Shown: positions 8,595-16,675 of the stretch, piece by piece
Layout: each line of letters opens with the position of its first letter
How positions within the stretch are numbered: the first letter of the stretch is position 1
Source of the DNA: Phocaeicola salanitronis DSM 18170
GTDB lineage: Bacteria; Bacteroidota; Bacteroidia; Bacteroidales; Bacteroidaceae
NCBI RefSeq assembly: GCF_000190575.1
Contig: NC_015164.1
Span: 1,426,001 to 1,490,000, forward strand
Length of the DNA: 64,000 nucleotides
Reading direction: 5' to 3'
The notes under the pieces: generated by a model
What the model was told of the DNA's origin: nothing
What the model saw: the letters and a program-made list of their open reading frames with translations, nothing else
Database searches by the model: none
Made by a program: the position numbers and the translations under genes

Positions 8595-10259
8595 ATGCTA
8601 CAATCCATTCATATACAAAATTATGCACTGATTGACAAGCTGGATATCGACTTCATGCCGGGCTTTTCCGTCATTACAGGAGAAACCGGAGCCGGAAAAT
8701 CGATTATCTTAGGAGCTATCGGATTGCTTTTGGGACAACGCGCCGATATGAAAGCGATTAAAAGCGGAGCATCCAAATGCATCGTGGAAGCCCGTTTCCA
8801 CATCGTTTCGTATGGCTTGGAAAGTTTCTTCAACGAACTTGACCTGGAGTATGACCCGGAAGAATGCATATTGAGACGCGAAGTGTCAGCAAACGGAAAA
8901 AGCCGTGCCTTCATCAATGATACGCCGGCATCGTTGGCACAGATGAAAGCATTGGGCGAAAAACTGATTGACATACACAGCCAGCATCAAAACCTGCTCT
9001 TGAACAAGGAAGGCTTTCAATTGACGATATTAGACATCTTGGCGCAAGACGACAAGCAGCTTGCCTCCTACAAGCAGATGTATGCCGATTATAAAAACAC
9101 GTGCAAAGAGCTTGACACGCTTATCGGACAAGCTGAAAAGAGCAAGCAAGACGAAGACTACCTGCGCTTCCAGCTGGAACAGTTGGAAGAAGCCGGATTA
9201 AGAAATGGAGAGCAGGCCGAACTGGAACAGGAAGCCGAGACGCTAAGCCATGCCGAAGACATCAAGGCCGGACTTTACCGTGCCGGGATGTTGATAGACA
9301 ATGCAGACTCGTACAGCATTCTTTCGCAAACCAAGGAATGCATCCAAACCTTACAAGGCATATCCTCCGTTTACCCTTCGGCGTCCGAATGGAGCGAACG
9401 CCTGCAGAGCTGCTATATCGAGCTGAAAGACATTGCGCACGACTTGTCTTCTGCCGAAGAAGACGTAGAGTTCAATCCGGAACGTCTGGACTATGTAAAC
9501 CAGCGGCTGAACCTGATTTACAACCTCCAGCAAAAGCATCGGGCAGACAGCATAGAAGAATTGATTGATTTGGCAAAAAACTATCAAAAGCAATTGAACG
9601 ACATTGCCTCGTTCGATGACCGGATAAGCGGGCTTCGCGCCGAAAAAGACACCTTGTACAGTAAGGTATTGGAACAGGCTGCCCTGTTGACCCGGTTACG
9701 TACCGGAGCGGCGCATCTCATCGAAGAGCAGATGAAGAAGCTCCTCGTCCCGTTAGGCATGCCCAACGTGCGTTTTGCCGTAGAACTGACGTCACGCAAA
9801 GAGCCGGACATAAACGGAATGGACAACGTAACCTTCCTGTTCTCTGCCAACAAGAACGGCACGCTGCAGAATGTAGCGTCCATCGCTTCCGGCGGTGAAA
9901 TAGCCCGGGTCATGCTCTCGCTAAAGGCGATGATAGCCGGAGCGGTCAAATTGCCCACCATCATCTTCGACGAAATAGATACCGGCGTATCAGGTTCCAT
10001 CGCAGAGAAAATGGCATTGATTATGCGTGACATGGGGAACCAGAACAGGCAGGTTATCAGCATCACCCATTTACCCCAAATCGCGGCACGGGGAACAACG
10101 CACTACAAAGTGTACAAAGAAGACACAGACACCGGCACAAACAGTTACATCCGCAAACTGACACCCGACGAACGGATACACGAAATAGCCCACATGCTAA
10201 GCGGAAGCACGCTGACCGAAGCTGCATTGAACAACGCACGGGCGTTGCTCAGCCTGTAA
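8595..10259 (+). CDS. recN: DNA repair protein RecN
   Basis: An SMC-like ATPase acting early in double-strand-break repair; 554 residues, the normal length. Walker A GETGAGKSIIL lies at residues 29-39. The long central coiled coil follows, and the C-terminal head has the ABC signature SGGEIARVMLSLK and Walker B IIFDEIDTGVSG. The gene begins 15 bases after coaBC. The N-terminal MLQSIHIQNYALIDKLDIDF is the family's standard opening, which fixes the start. Confidence 0.96.
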   Translation: MLQSIHIQNYALIDKLDIDFMPGFSVITGETGAGKSIILGAIGLLLGQRADMKAIKSGASKCIVEARFHIVSYGLESFFNELDLEYDPEECILRREVSANGKSRAFINDTPASLAQMKALGEKLIDIHSQHQNLLLNKEGFQLTILDILAQDDKQLASYKQMYADYKNTCKELDTLIGQAEKSKQDEDYLRFQLEQLEEAGLRNGEQAELEQEAETLSHAEDIKAGLYRAGMLIDNADSYSILSQTKECIQTLQGISSVYPSASEWSERLQSCYIELKDIAHDLSSAEEDVEFNPERLDYVNQRLNLIYNLQQKHRADSIEELIDLAKNYQKQLNDIASFDDRISGLRAEKDTLYSKVLEQAALLTRLRTGAAHLIEEQMKKLLVPLGMPNVRFAVELTSRKEPDINGMDNVTFLFSANKNGTLQNVASIASGGEIARVMLSLKAMIAGAVKLPTIIFDEIDTGVSGSIAEKMALIMRDMGNQNRQVISITHLPQIAARGTTHYKVYKEDTDTGTNSYIRKLTPDERIHEIAHMLSGSTLTEAALNNARALLSL

Positions 10260-10304
10260 GCACCTAATCAGAACTTGAAAATAAAGAACTAAAGCAACAT
10301 ACTT

Positions 10305-11045
10305 ATGATAGAAAAAAACGAAATGATATTCGGAATACGAGCCGTTATCGAAGCCATAGAAGCAGGAAAAGAAATAGATAAGGTCTTGATAAAAAAAGAC
10401 ATGCAAAGCGAGCTGGCAAAAGAGCTGTTCGCGGCATTAAAACAGTCGTTTATCCCGGTCCAGCGGGTACCGGTAGAACGCATTGACCGCATAACCCGCA
10501 AAAACCATCAAGGGGTAGTGGCTTTTATCTCACCCATTACGTACCAGCGGACCGAAGACCTCGTGCCGTTCCTTTTCGAGCAAGGCAAGAACCCCTTATT
10601 CATCCTGCTCGACGGCATAACGGATGTACGTAATTTCGGCGCCATAGCCCGTACCTGCGAATGTGCCGGCGTAGATGCAATCATCATCCCTTCGAAGAAC
10701 AGCGTCAGCGTAAATGCCGATGCCGTCAAGACTTCGGCAGGTGCCCTGCTTTCTCTTCCCGTATGCCGGGAAAACAATATCCTCAGCACCATCCGTTTCT
10801 TGAAAGAAAGCGGATTCAAGATTATCGCGGCCACCGAAAAAGGAGATTACGACTATACGAAAGCCGATTACCATTCGCCCACATGCATCATCATGGGAGC
10901 CGAAGACACCGGCGTTCCCTACGAGCATCTGGCGCTTTGTGACGAATGGATTAAGATTCCGCTCTTCGGCACCATCGAGTCACTGAACGTATCCGTAGCC
11001 GCAGGTATCCTGATTTATAAAGCCATCGAACAACGAGGATTCTAA
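10305..11045 (+). CDS. rlmB: 23S rRNA (guanosine-2'-O)-methyltransferase, RlmB-type
   Basis: A SpoU-family (SPOUT) methyltransferase, 246 residues. The N-terminal substrate-binding domain (IFGIRAVIEAIEAGKEIDKV) is followed by the knotted SAM domain with motif 1 LDGITDVRNFGAIARTCECAG, motif 2 IIMGAEDTGVP and motif 3 IPLFGTIESLNVSVAAGI. RlmB methylates G2251 in the ribosomal peptidyl-transferase loop. It belongs to the dnaN-recN run and is followed after 13 bases by the TPR protein gene. Assignment among SpoU paralogues (RlmB against TrmH) rests on the N-terminal domain. Confidence 0.9.
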   Translation: MIEKNEMIFGIRAVIEAIEAGKEIDKVLIKKDMQSELAKELFAALKQSFIPVQRVPVERIDRITRKNHQGVVAFISPITYQRTEDLVPFLFEQGKNPLFILLDGITDVRNFGAIARTCECAGVDAIIIPSKNSVSVNADAVKTSAGALLSLPVCRENNILSTIRFLKESGFKIIAATEKGDYDYTKADYHSPTCIIMGAEDTGVPYEHLALCDEWIKIPLFGTIESLNVSVAAGILIYKAIEQRGF

Positions 11046-11058
11046 AAACATAACAGAC

Positions 11059-12756
11059 ATGAAAAAAATAATCGCCATTTTATTATGCATAACGCCTTTC
11101 TCTACGCTTCTTGCACAAGAACTTCCCAAATGGGCAGACAAAGCAAGAAAGGCAGTATTCTCCATTGTCACTTATACAAAAGACAATCAGATATTAAATA
11201 CAGGGAACGGATTTTACATCGATGAAACAGGAACCGCCGTATCCGATTATTCGCTCTTCAAAGGAGCAGAACGGGCAGTTATCATTACAGCCGACGGGAA
11301 AGAACTGCCGGTAAAATACATGATGGGAGCCAACGACATGTATGATGTCGTAAAGTTCAAGGCGGACTTTGATAAAAAAGCCGAAGCGCTCCAGCCTGCC
11401 CCCACGGCTCCGGCTATCGGGCAGACCGTATATTTACTCCCCTACTCCACACAAAAAGAATCCAAAGGGCAAACCGGCACGGTAGCGAAAGTAGACACCA
11501 TCGGCACCCAAACCTATTATTATACACTTGCCATGCAAACTACCGAAAAAACGGTCAGCTGCCCCATCATGAACGAAGCAGGGCAAGTAGTGGGCATGAT
11601 GCAGAAAAACAGCGGTCCGGAAAGCAAGGAAAGTTACGCCATCGGCATCCGTTACCTGACCGATTTAAACATCAGTGCCCTATCTGCCAACGACATGACG
11701 CTCAACTCAATCGGCATCAAAAAAGGATTGCCCGAAGACGAATCACAGGCACTGGTTTACCTGTATATGGCTTCGAGCGTGTACGAACGCGGCCGCTACC
11801 TGGAGTTATTAAACGACTTTATCACTACCTATCCCAAAAATACAGAAGGCTACCTGCGCCGCGCCACGTGCTACAGCACATTCGGAGACGAAAGCCACAA
11901 TGCGCTGGCTGCACAAGACCTGAACACCCTGCTGGATGTAGCCGAAAAAAAAGACGACGCGCACTACAATATCGCCAAATTCATTTACTCCTATCAAATG
12001 AATTCGGAAAACAAGCAGCCGTACGCCAACTGGACCTTCGAACGTGCGCTGGACGAAATCAGCCAGGCTCTGGAAACCGCCGCAGAACCCATTTATTATC
12101 AGTTGCAGGGAGACATTTATTTTGCCATGCAGAAATACGCCGAAGCCTTTACCGCCTACGAAGCGGTGAACAAAAGCAACCTGGCATCGGCGGCAACATT
12201 CTATGCGGCGGCTAAAGCCAAAGAGCTGACCGAAGGAGCCGACCGGAAAGAAGTCATCGCATTGCTCGACAGTGCCGTGGCGCGTTATGCCAAGCCCTAT
12301 GGAAAAGATGCAGCCCCCTACCTGTACGAACGCGCACGCGTCAAAGCGGACAACGAGGACTTCCGAGGAGCCGTAAATGACTATAACGAATTCTACGACG
12401 CCATGTTAGGACAGACCTCTGCAGAGTTTTACCTCATCCGTTCACAAGCCGAACTGAAATGCCGCATGTACCAGCAAGCTATCAACGATATCAACAAAGC
12501 CGTCGAGCTTGACCCCAACGACGTAACCTACTGGATAGAAAAAGGAAGCGTACACCTGCGCGTCAATCAAGTGGACGAAGCCATCAAAGCCTTGACACGC
12601 GCCGTTGAAATGGACCCTGAAAACGCCCCCGCCTACCGCATGTTAGGCTATAGCCAAATCCAGAACAAGGAAAAAGAAAAAGGCATAGCCAATCTGCAAA
12701 AAGCGAAAGATTTGGGAGATGAAGTAGCAGACGGGCTGTTGGAGAAATACAAATAA
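11059..12756 (+). CDS. Exported TPR protein with inactive trypsin-like domain
   Basis: A 565-residue periplasmic protein. After a signal peptide (MKKIIAILLCITPFSTLLAQ) comes an HtrA/S1C-like fold: GNGFYIDETGTAVSDYSLFK aligns with the segment that carries the catalytic His, DMYDVVKFK with that of the Asp, and TVSCPIMNEAGQVVGMM with the GNSGGP loop. The His is replaced within SDYSLF and the GNSGGP serine is lost, so the domain should not cleave. From about residue 230 TPR units follow, the clearest being near the end (AINDINKAVELDPNDVTYW, then DEAIKALTRAVEMDPENAPAY). The likely role is protein binding or scaffolding at the envelope. Confidence 0.75.
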   Translation: MKKIIAILLCITPFSTLLAQELPKWADKARKAVFSIVTYTKDNQILNTGNGFYIDETGTAVSDYSLFKGAERAVIITADGKELPVKYMMGANDMYDVVKFKADFDKKAEALQPAPTAPAIGQTVYLLPYSTQKESKGQTGTVAKVDTIGTQTYYYTLAMQTTEKTVSCPIMNEAGQVVGMMQKNSGPESKESYAIGIRYLTDLNISALSANDMTLNSIGIKKGLPEDESQALVYLYMASSVYERGRYLELLNDFITTYPKNTEGYLRRATCYSTFGDESHNALAAQDLNTLLDVAEKKDDAHYNIAKFIYSYQMNSENKQPYANWTFERALDEISQALETAAEPIYYQLQGDIYFAMQKYAEAFTAYEAVNKSNLASAATFYAAAKAKELTEGADRKEVIALLDSAVARYAKPYGKDAAPYLYERARVKADNEDFRGAVNDYNEFYDAMLGQTSAEFYLIRSQAELKCRMYQQAINDINKAVELDPNDVTYWIEKGSVHLRVNQVDEAIKALTRAVEMDPENAPAYRMLGYSQIQNKEKEKGIANLQKAKDLGDEVADGLLEKYK

Positions 12757-13028
12757 GTTAACAATTAACAATGAATAATTAATAATGAATAGCTCCTTGC
12801 CAACTAAATGCGGAGCCCTGTCACGCTGGATTTGTAATCCAGCGTGACCCATGTGCGGATTTGCAATCCGCATCATCACCACGGTTTCGGATTGCAAATC
12901 CGAGCCTTCAATTACGCCGGATTACAAATCCGGCGTAACAAGGATAATTAATAATGAATAGTTCCCTGCCAACTACATGCGGAATCAATTATTAATTGTT
13001 CATTATTAATTATTAATTCAATCGCGTT
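12757..13028. repeat. R7 and R4 repeat cluster between 40-bp direct repeats
   Basis: There is no gene here. A 40-base direct repeat (12775-12814 and 12944-12983, three mismatches, containing AATGAATAG and TGCCAACTA) flanks a block of R4 hairpins at 12821-12940, such as ACGCCGGATTACAAATCC. R7 sequence (AATTATTAATTGTTCATTAT) fills the rest up to the rnz start. Confidence 0.8.
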
Positions 13029-13943
13029 ATGGAAAAATTCGACCTACATATCTTAGGGTGCGGCTCGGCACTGCCTACCATGCGCCATCAAGCCACGTCA
13101 CAAGTCGTCAATATCCGCGAAAAGCTGTTCATGATAGATTGTGGCGAAGGCACGCAAGTGCAATTGCGCCGCTCCCGCCTCAAGTTCAGCCGGCTGAACC
13201 ACATCTTCATCTCCCATTTGCACGGCGACCACTGCTTCGGGCTAATCGGAGTGATTTCCACGTTCGGCATGCTGGAACGCACAGCCGACCTGCACATCTA
13301 CAGCCACCCGGACCTAATCGGAATCCTGCAACCCCAAATCGACTTCTTCTGCAAAGGCATGAGCTATAACGTGGTGTTCCATCCGTTCGATCCGAAAGCC
13401 CGCGATGTTATCTACGACGACCGCTCCGTGTCGGTCGAGACCATCCCTTTACGCCACCGGATGCCCACCTGCGGCTTCCTGTTCCGCGAAAAGCCGACTC
13501 CCAATCACATCAAGCGCGAGATGATTGACTTTTACCAGATTCCGGTCTATATGATTAACCGCATCAAAAACGGAGAAGATTTCATTACGGAAGAAGGGAA
13601 AACCATTCCCAATGACTGGCTGACCACGCCTTCCGACCCGCCGCGCTCGTATGCCTATTGCTCGGATACCGCTTATTACCCCTCCGTCACCGAACAGATA
13701 CAAGGAGTAGACCTGCTGTTCCACGAAGCGACCTTTGCCAGTTCCGATTCGGCACGTGCCCGGCAAACCCAGCATTCCACTGCCCGGCAAGCCGCACAAA
13801 TCGCCCGCGACGCACAAGTGAAACGCCTGGTTATCGGCCATTTCTCGGCACGGTATGATGACGAAGAGATACTGCTAAAAGAAGCGCAGGAAGTTTTCCC
13901 CAATACCGTTCTGGCACAAGAGAATCTGCAACTGTCCATATAG
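13029..13943 (+). CDS. rnz: Ribonuclease Z
   Basis: A zinc-dependent endonuclease that removes the 3' trailer of tRNA precursors; 304 residues. The metallo-beta-lactamase signature SHLHGDHCFG lies at about residues 63-72. Further ligands fall in RHRMPTCGFLF and in AYCSDTAYYPS, plus the HEATFASSD and VIGHFSARY segments. The flexible-arm region and total length fit bacterial RNase Z. The start follows the conserved MEKFDLHILGCGSALPT. It is preceded by R7 repeats and followed by an ECF sigma gene. Confidence 0.95.
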   Translation: MEKFDLHILGCGSALPTMRHQATSQVVNIREKLFMIDCGEGTQVQLRRSRLKFSRLNHIFISHLHGDHCFGLIGVISTFGMLERTADLHIYSHPDLIGILQPQIDFFCKGMSYNVVFHPFDPKARDVIYDDRSVSVETIPLRHRMPTCGFLFREKPTPNHIKREMIDFYQIPVYMINRIKNGEDFITEEGKTIPNDWLTTPSDPPRSYAYCSDTAYYPSVTEQIQGVDLLFHEATFASSDSARARQTQHSTARQAAQIARDAQVKRLVIGHFSARYDDEEILLKEAQEVFPNTVLAQENLQLSI

Positions 13944-14024
13944 GGGAATGTTAAAAAATTCTATCCGGATTAAAACGAAGGCACTTCATTGCATCTAATA
14001 AACACATAGTAAAGACATCTGATT

Positions 14025-14576
14025 ATGAAGCATTATAACGAGGAAGAGATAATCGCCCAACTGCAAGAACCCCAATTGCAACGGAACGCTTTCGGGGAAA
14101 TAGTCAAGCATTACAGCGAGCCACTGTATTGGCAAATCAGACGAATGGTGCTCTCCCACGATGATGCCAACGACCTCTTACAAAACACATTCATCAAGGC
14201 ATGGAACAACCTGGAATATTTCCGGGGAGACGCCCGCCTGTCTACCTGGCTTTACCGGATTGCGTTCAACGAATGCCTGAACTTCCTGAACAAGCAGCGT
14301 GCCCTCAACCAGCTTTCGCTGGACGATGCCGAGTCAGCCGCCCTCAACAAACTGGAAAGCGACCCGTATTTCGACGGAGACCATACGCAGCTCTTGTTCG
14401 AAAAAGCCATCCAGACCTTGCCCGAAAAACAACGCATCGTCTTCAACCTGAAATATTTCCAAGAAATGAAATACGAAGAAATGTCCGATATCTTAGGCAC
14501 GAGCGTAGGCGCCCTGAAAGCCTCTTACCACCACGCCGTCAAAAAGATTGAAGAATTTTTAGAGCAAAACGATTAA
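14025..14576 (+). CDS. ECF-type RNA polymerase sigma factor
   Basis: A 183-residue sigma-70 family factor of the extracytoplasmic group. Region 2 covers about residues 20-90 (DANDLLQNTFIKAWNNLEYF, then RLSTWLYRIAFNECLNFL). Region 4 covers about residues 125-180 (TLPEKQRIVFNLKYFQEMKY, EEMSDILGTSVGALKASYHH). Two small genes follow on the same strand, one with a single membrane segment and one exported, the usual layout for a sigma factor controlled by an envelope signal. Confidence 0.92.
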   Translation: MKHYNEEEIIAQLQEPQLQRNAFGEIVKHYSEPLYWQIRRMVLSHDDANDLLQNTFIKAWNNLEYFRGDARLSTWLYRIAFNECLNFLNKQRALNQLSLDDAESAALNKLESDPYFDGDHTQLLFEKAIQTLPEKQRIVFNLKYFQEMKYEEMSDILGTSVGALKASYHHAVKKIEEFLEQND

Positions 14577-14626
14577 ACCTTACCCCCAAACAACAATCTA
14601 AGTAATAAAGGAAGGAGGATAAGAAT

Positions 14627-14992
14627 ATGAAAAGAAACGACCTCGAATTGCAAAAGAAGTACGGGAAAAAGAACCCGTTCACCGTACCGGAAGGGTATTT
14701 CGACCGCTTTGCAGATGAACTGATGGCGCAACTCCCCGAAAAAGAAGTTGCCGCACTTCCTAAAATCGGCATGTGGGACCGCGTAAAGCCATGGGTGTAC
14801 ATGGCGGCAATGTTTGTGGGCCTGATGTTTACCATACGGGCATTTGTCGGCAACACGCAATCCGAAAACGATGCCAATATACTTTCCGACATGCCGGATG
14901 AGTATATCGAAGCGATTGTCAACCAAAGCCTGATGGATGATTACGAACTCTATCAATATTTAACCGACGCCGAGACCGGCATTTACAACTAA
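14627..14992 (+). CDS. Single-pass membrane protein, possible anti-sigma partner
   Basis: A 121-residue protein with one membrane segment near residues 52-70 (WVYMAAMFVGLMFTIRAFV). The cytoplasmic N-terminal part is charged and contains NPFTVPEGYFDRFADELMAQ, a motif common in small Bacteroidales proteins next to ECF sigma factors. The C-terminal part outside the membrane is acidic (ENDANILSDMPDEYIEAIVN). It lies 50 bases after the sigma gene and 12 before the exported protein gene. An anti-sigma role is inferred from position and topology only; no zinc-binding ZAS motif is present. Confidence 0.6.
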   Translation: MKRNDLELQKKYGKKNPFTVPEGYFDRFADELMAQLPEKEVAALPKIGMWDRVKPWVYMAAMFVGLMFTIRAFVGNTQSENDANILSDMPDEYIEAIVNQSLMDDYELYQYLTDAETGIYN

Positions 14993-15004
14993 AAGAAACG
15001 CCAC

Positions 15005-15445
15005 ATGAAAAAAACAGGAATCCTATTGACGCTTTTTGCCTGCTTCTGCCTCTGCATGCAAGCCCAAAAGCCCAAACTAAATAAAGAAGAATTCCGTGCA
15101 CGTCAGGAAGCCTTCATCATCGAAAACGCCCGGCTGACCCCCCAAGAAGCCCAAACGTTTTTCCCGCTTTACTTTGAACTGCAAGACAAGAAAAGCCAGT
15201 CCAACCGCGAAGCATGGAAAGAAATCCGCAAAGGCAAACAGCCCGATACCAGCGAAGAAGAATACAGCCGGATTATCGAAGCCGTCATTCAGGCACGCAT
15301 CACCGCCGACCAGCTCGACCTGGAGTACCTGCGGAAATACAAGAAGTTCCTTTCCGCCAAAAAGATATACGACATCCAGCGTGCCGAAATGAAATTCCAC
15401 CGCCATCTGCTCAAGCCGGATAAGAAAAAAGAACAGAAGAAATAG
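15005..15445 (+). CDS. Spy/CpxP-like periplasmic protein
   Basis: A 146-residue exported protein with signal peptide MKKTGILLTLFACFCLCMQA. The mature part is all-helical and very rich in Lys/Glu, with ARLTPQEAQTFFPLYFELQD matching the LTxxQ-type repeat of Spy/CpxP chaperones and of periplasmic metal or stress sensors. The C-terminus is basic (KPDKKKEQKK). Last gene of the ECF sigma operon, it is closed by a strong terminator. It may report envelope stress to the sigma pair; this is inferred. Confidence 0.65.
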   Translation: MKKTGILLTLFACFCLCMQAQKPKLNKEEFRARQEAFIIENARLTPQEAQTFFPLYFELQDKKSQSNREAWKEIRKGKQPDTSEEEYSRIIEAVIQARITADQLDLEYLRKYKKFLSAKKIYDIQRAEMKFHRHLLKPDKKKEQKK

Positions 15446-15470
15446 TCACACCTGATTACCTCAAAATCCG

Positions 15471-15517
15471 CAGGCAGCCGCATGCATCAGCCGATGCATG
15501 CGGCTGCCTGATTTTTT
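15471..15517 (+). terminator. Strong intrinsic terminator after the sigma operon
   Basis: An 18-bp perfect stem (15471-15488 with 15493-15510; left arm CAGGCAGCCGCATGCATC) with a four-base loop is followed by ATTTTTT. It begins 26 bases past the stop codon. Confidence 0.95.
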
Positions 15518-15660
15518 CCAATAATACTCCTTTCCCAGTCCTCCCCTATAGTACTGCAGTCCTGATAGGCTGGGACTGCAGTACTGGCGTGTCAAAACAG
15601 CAGTACTGGGCTGTCAGGACCCAGCACGCAGCCAGCTTTCCTTCCGGCATAAGCCTTTTC

Positions 15661-15854
15661 AGAAGCTGTTTTGAATTTATCGTGCGCTGATTTGGGATGA
15701 GTTTTTGAGGCATTTTCGCTTCTGTGATGAGGAAGATAGCGGGCTATCTGACGAAGAACAGGAGCGGAAAGGACCAAAAAATCGCCCAAAGCACACACGA
15801 AAACGGATACATCAAGCCAAGAAAAACTTTTTGGAGAAATTCAAAACAGCTTCT
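15661..15854. mobile_element. MITE-like element with 18-bp terminal inverted repeats
   Basis: Perfect 18-base inverted ends, AGAAGCTGTTTTGAATTT at 15661-15678 and its complement at 15837-15854, bracket 158 bases with no plausible gene. The segment just left of it (about 15540-15660, with inverted TACTGCAGTC motifs) may belong to the same repeat. The right end touches the stop codon of the DUF6078-like gene: the last base of the element is the third base of that TGA. No target-site duplication was found. Confidence 0.65.
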
Positions 15855-16285
15855 CAGTTCGTCCAGTCCTGCTGCTCTTGATAAGCGTCAAACTTGAATT
15901 CCTCCGTCACGCCCACCTGCCGTGCCACATCCGCAATCAATTCTTGCTCTCCGGGCGAAATCTCCCGTTTGCCGTTCCGCCGTTCAAAGTAAGGGTTCCG
16001 CCCGAAGTGCAGGATGAGCTTCCACATAAACTTATCATACTGATCGGGCAGCATCCGTTTCTGCATCTGTGTAAATCCACTGGCAAAACGTACAGGCTCC
16101 ACATCCCGGAAATAAGCGCACCGCCCGTCCTTTGTACAAAGCTGGGGATTGACAACCAGCAGCACCTTTGCCGTCTCCGCCTGCTGCAGATAAGCCTTAT
16201 GCCGTAAACACTTCGCCGCACAAAGGCAATCTGCCTCCCCGCACAAGGCGAAACCGTGCGGAATCTCTAATTTCGAGTCTTTCAT
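15854..16285 (-). CDS. DUF6078-like cysteine-containing protein
   Basis: About 143 residues from the start MKDSKLEIPHGFALC at 16285. An upstream Met at 16348 is possible, but its extension is not protein-like. The N-terminal CGEADCLCAAKCLR gives a Cys cluster (C-x4/5-C-x-C-x3-C) that could bind metal. A further NPQLCTKDGRCAYF and the motif RMLPDQYDKFMWKLI match a Bacteroidales family I recall as DUF6078. Function unknown. The stop codon abuts a MITE-like element, so the natural C-terminus may have been changed. The rest of the gap up to 16586 is AT-rich without genes. Confidence 0.65.
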   Translation of the reverse strand: MKDSKLEIPHGFALCGEADCLCAAKCLRHKAYLQQAETAKVLLVVNPQLCTKDGRCAYFRDVEPVRFASGFTQMQKRMLPDQYDKFMWKLILHFGRNPYFERRNGKREISPGEQELIADVARQVGVTEEFKFDAYQEQQDWTN

Positions 16286-16586
16286 ATTCCTGTTTTTAAG
16301 ATTCATACAAAGATAACGGATATTTCGCCAAAACGTACACAAAGGCATACTGTATTTTTAATATTTCATTTTCTCCTGTGATAGGCTGTTCACCTCGTAT
16401 CAAATATGCAAACCTTTCTTTCCGCATCCTCAAAGTTAAATTTTACAATATCATTGGAGTGTAGCACACAAGCGACATTATACATAAATCCTTTTTACAA
16501 CAACATAAATAGTCATTCATTCGTAGACAACGACTTCTTATCGTAGATTTTTGTATATCAGTATAAAAATTTGTGATTCTTTTTTT

Positions 16587-16611
16587 TATCTTTGTTGTCA
16601 AAGTTTGACAA
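16587..16611 (+). promoter_or_regulatory. Promoter and palindromic operator of the AT-rich operon
   Basis: A -7 element TATCTTTG lies at 16587-16594. It is followed at once, at the expected transcription start, by the perfect palindrome TTGTCAAAGTTTGACAA (16595-16611; 8-base arms around a central G). A clear -33 box is not obvious. A repressor bound here would block the start of the four-gene operon. The leader to the first ATG at 16676 is about 75 bases. Confidence 0.65.
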
Positions 16612-16675
16612 ACCATGCAAGCACATTAAATAGCTGCTCCAACCATCATAACTTAAACAACGAATAAATTAAAAA

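Noticed and set aside
15592..15798. 68-residue minus-strand frame across the MITE-like element
   Set aside because: It is read from repeat DNA and has no start context or domain.
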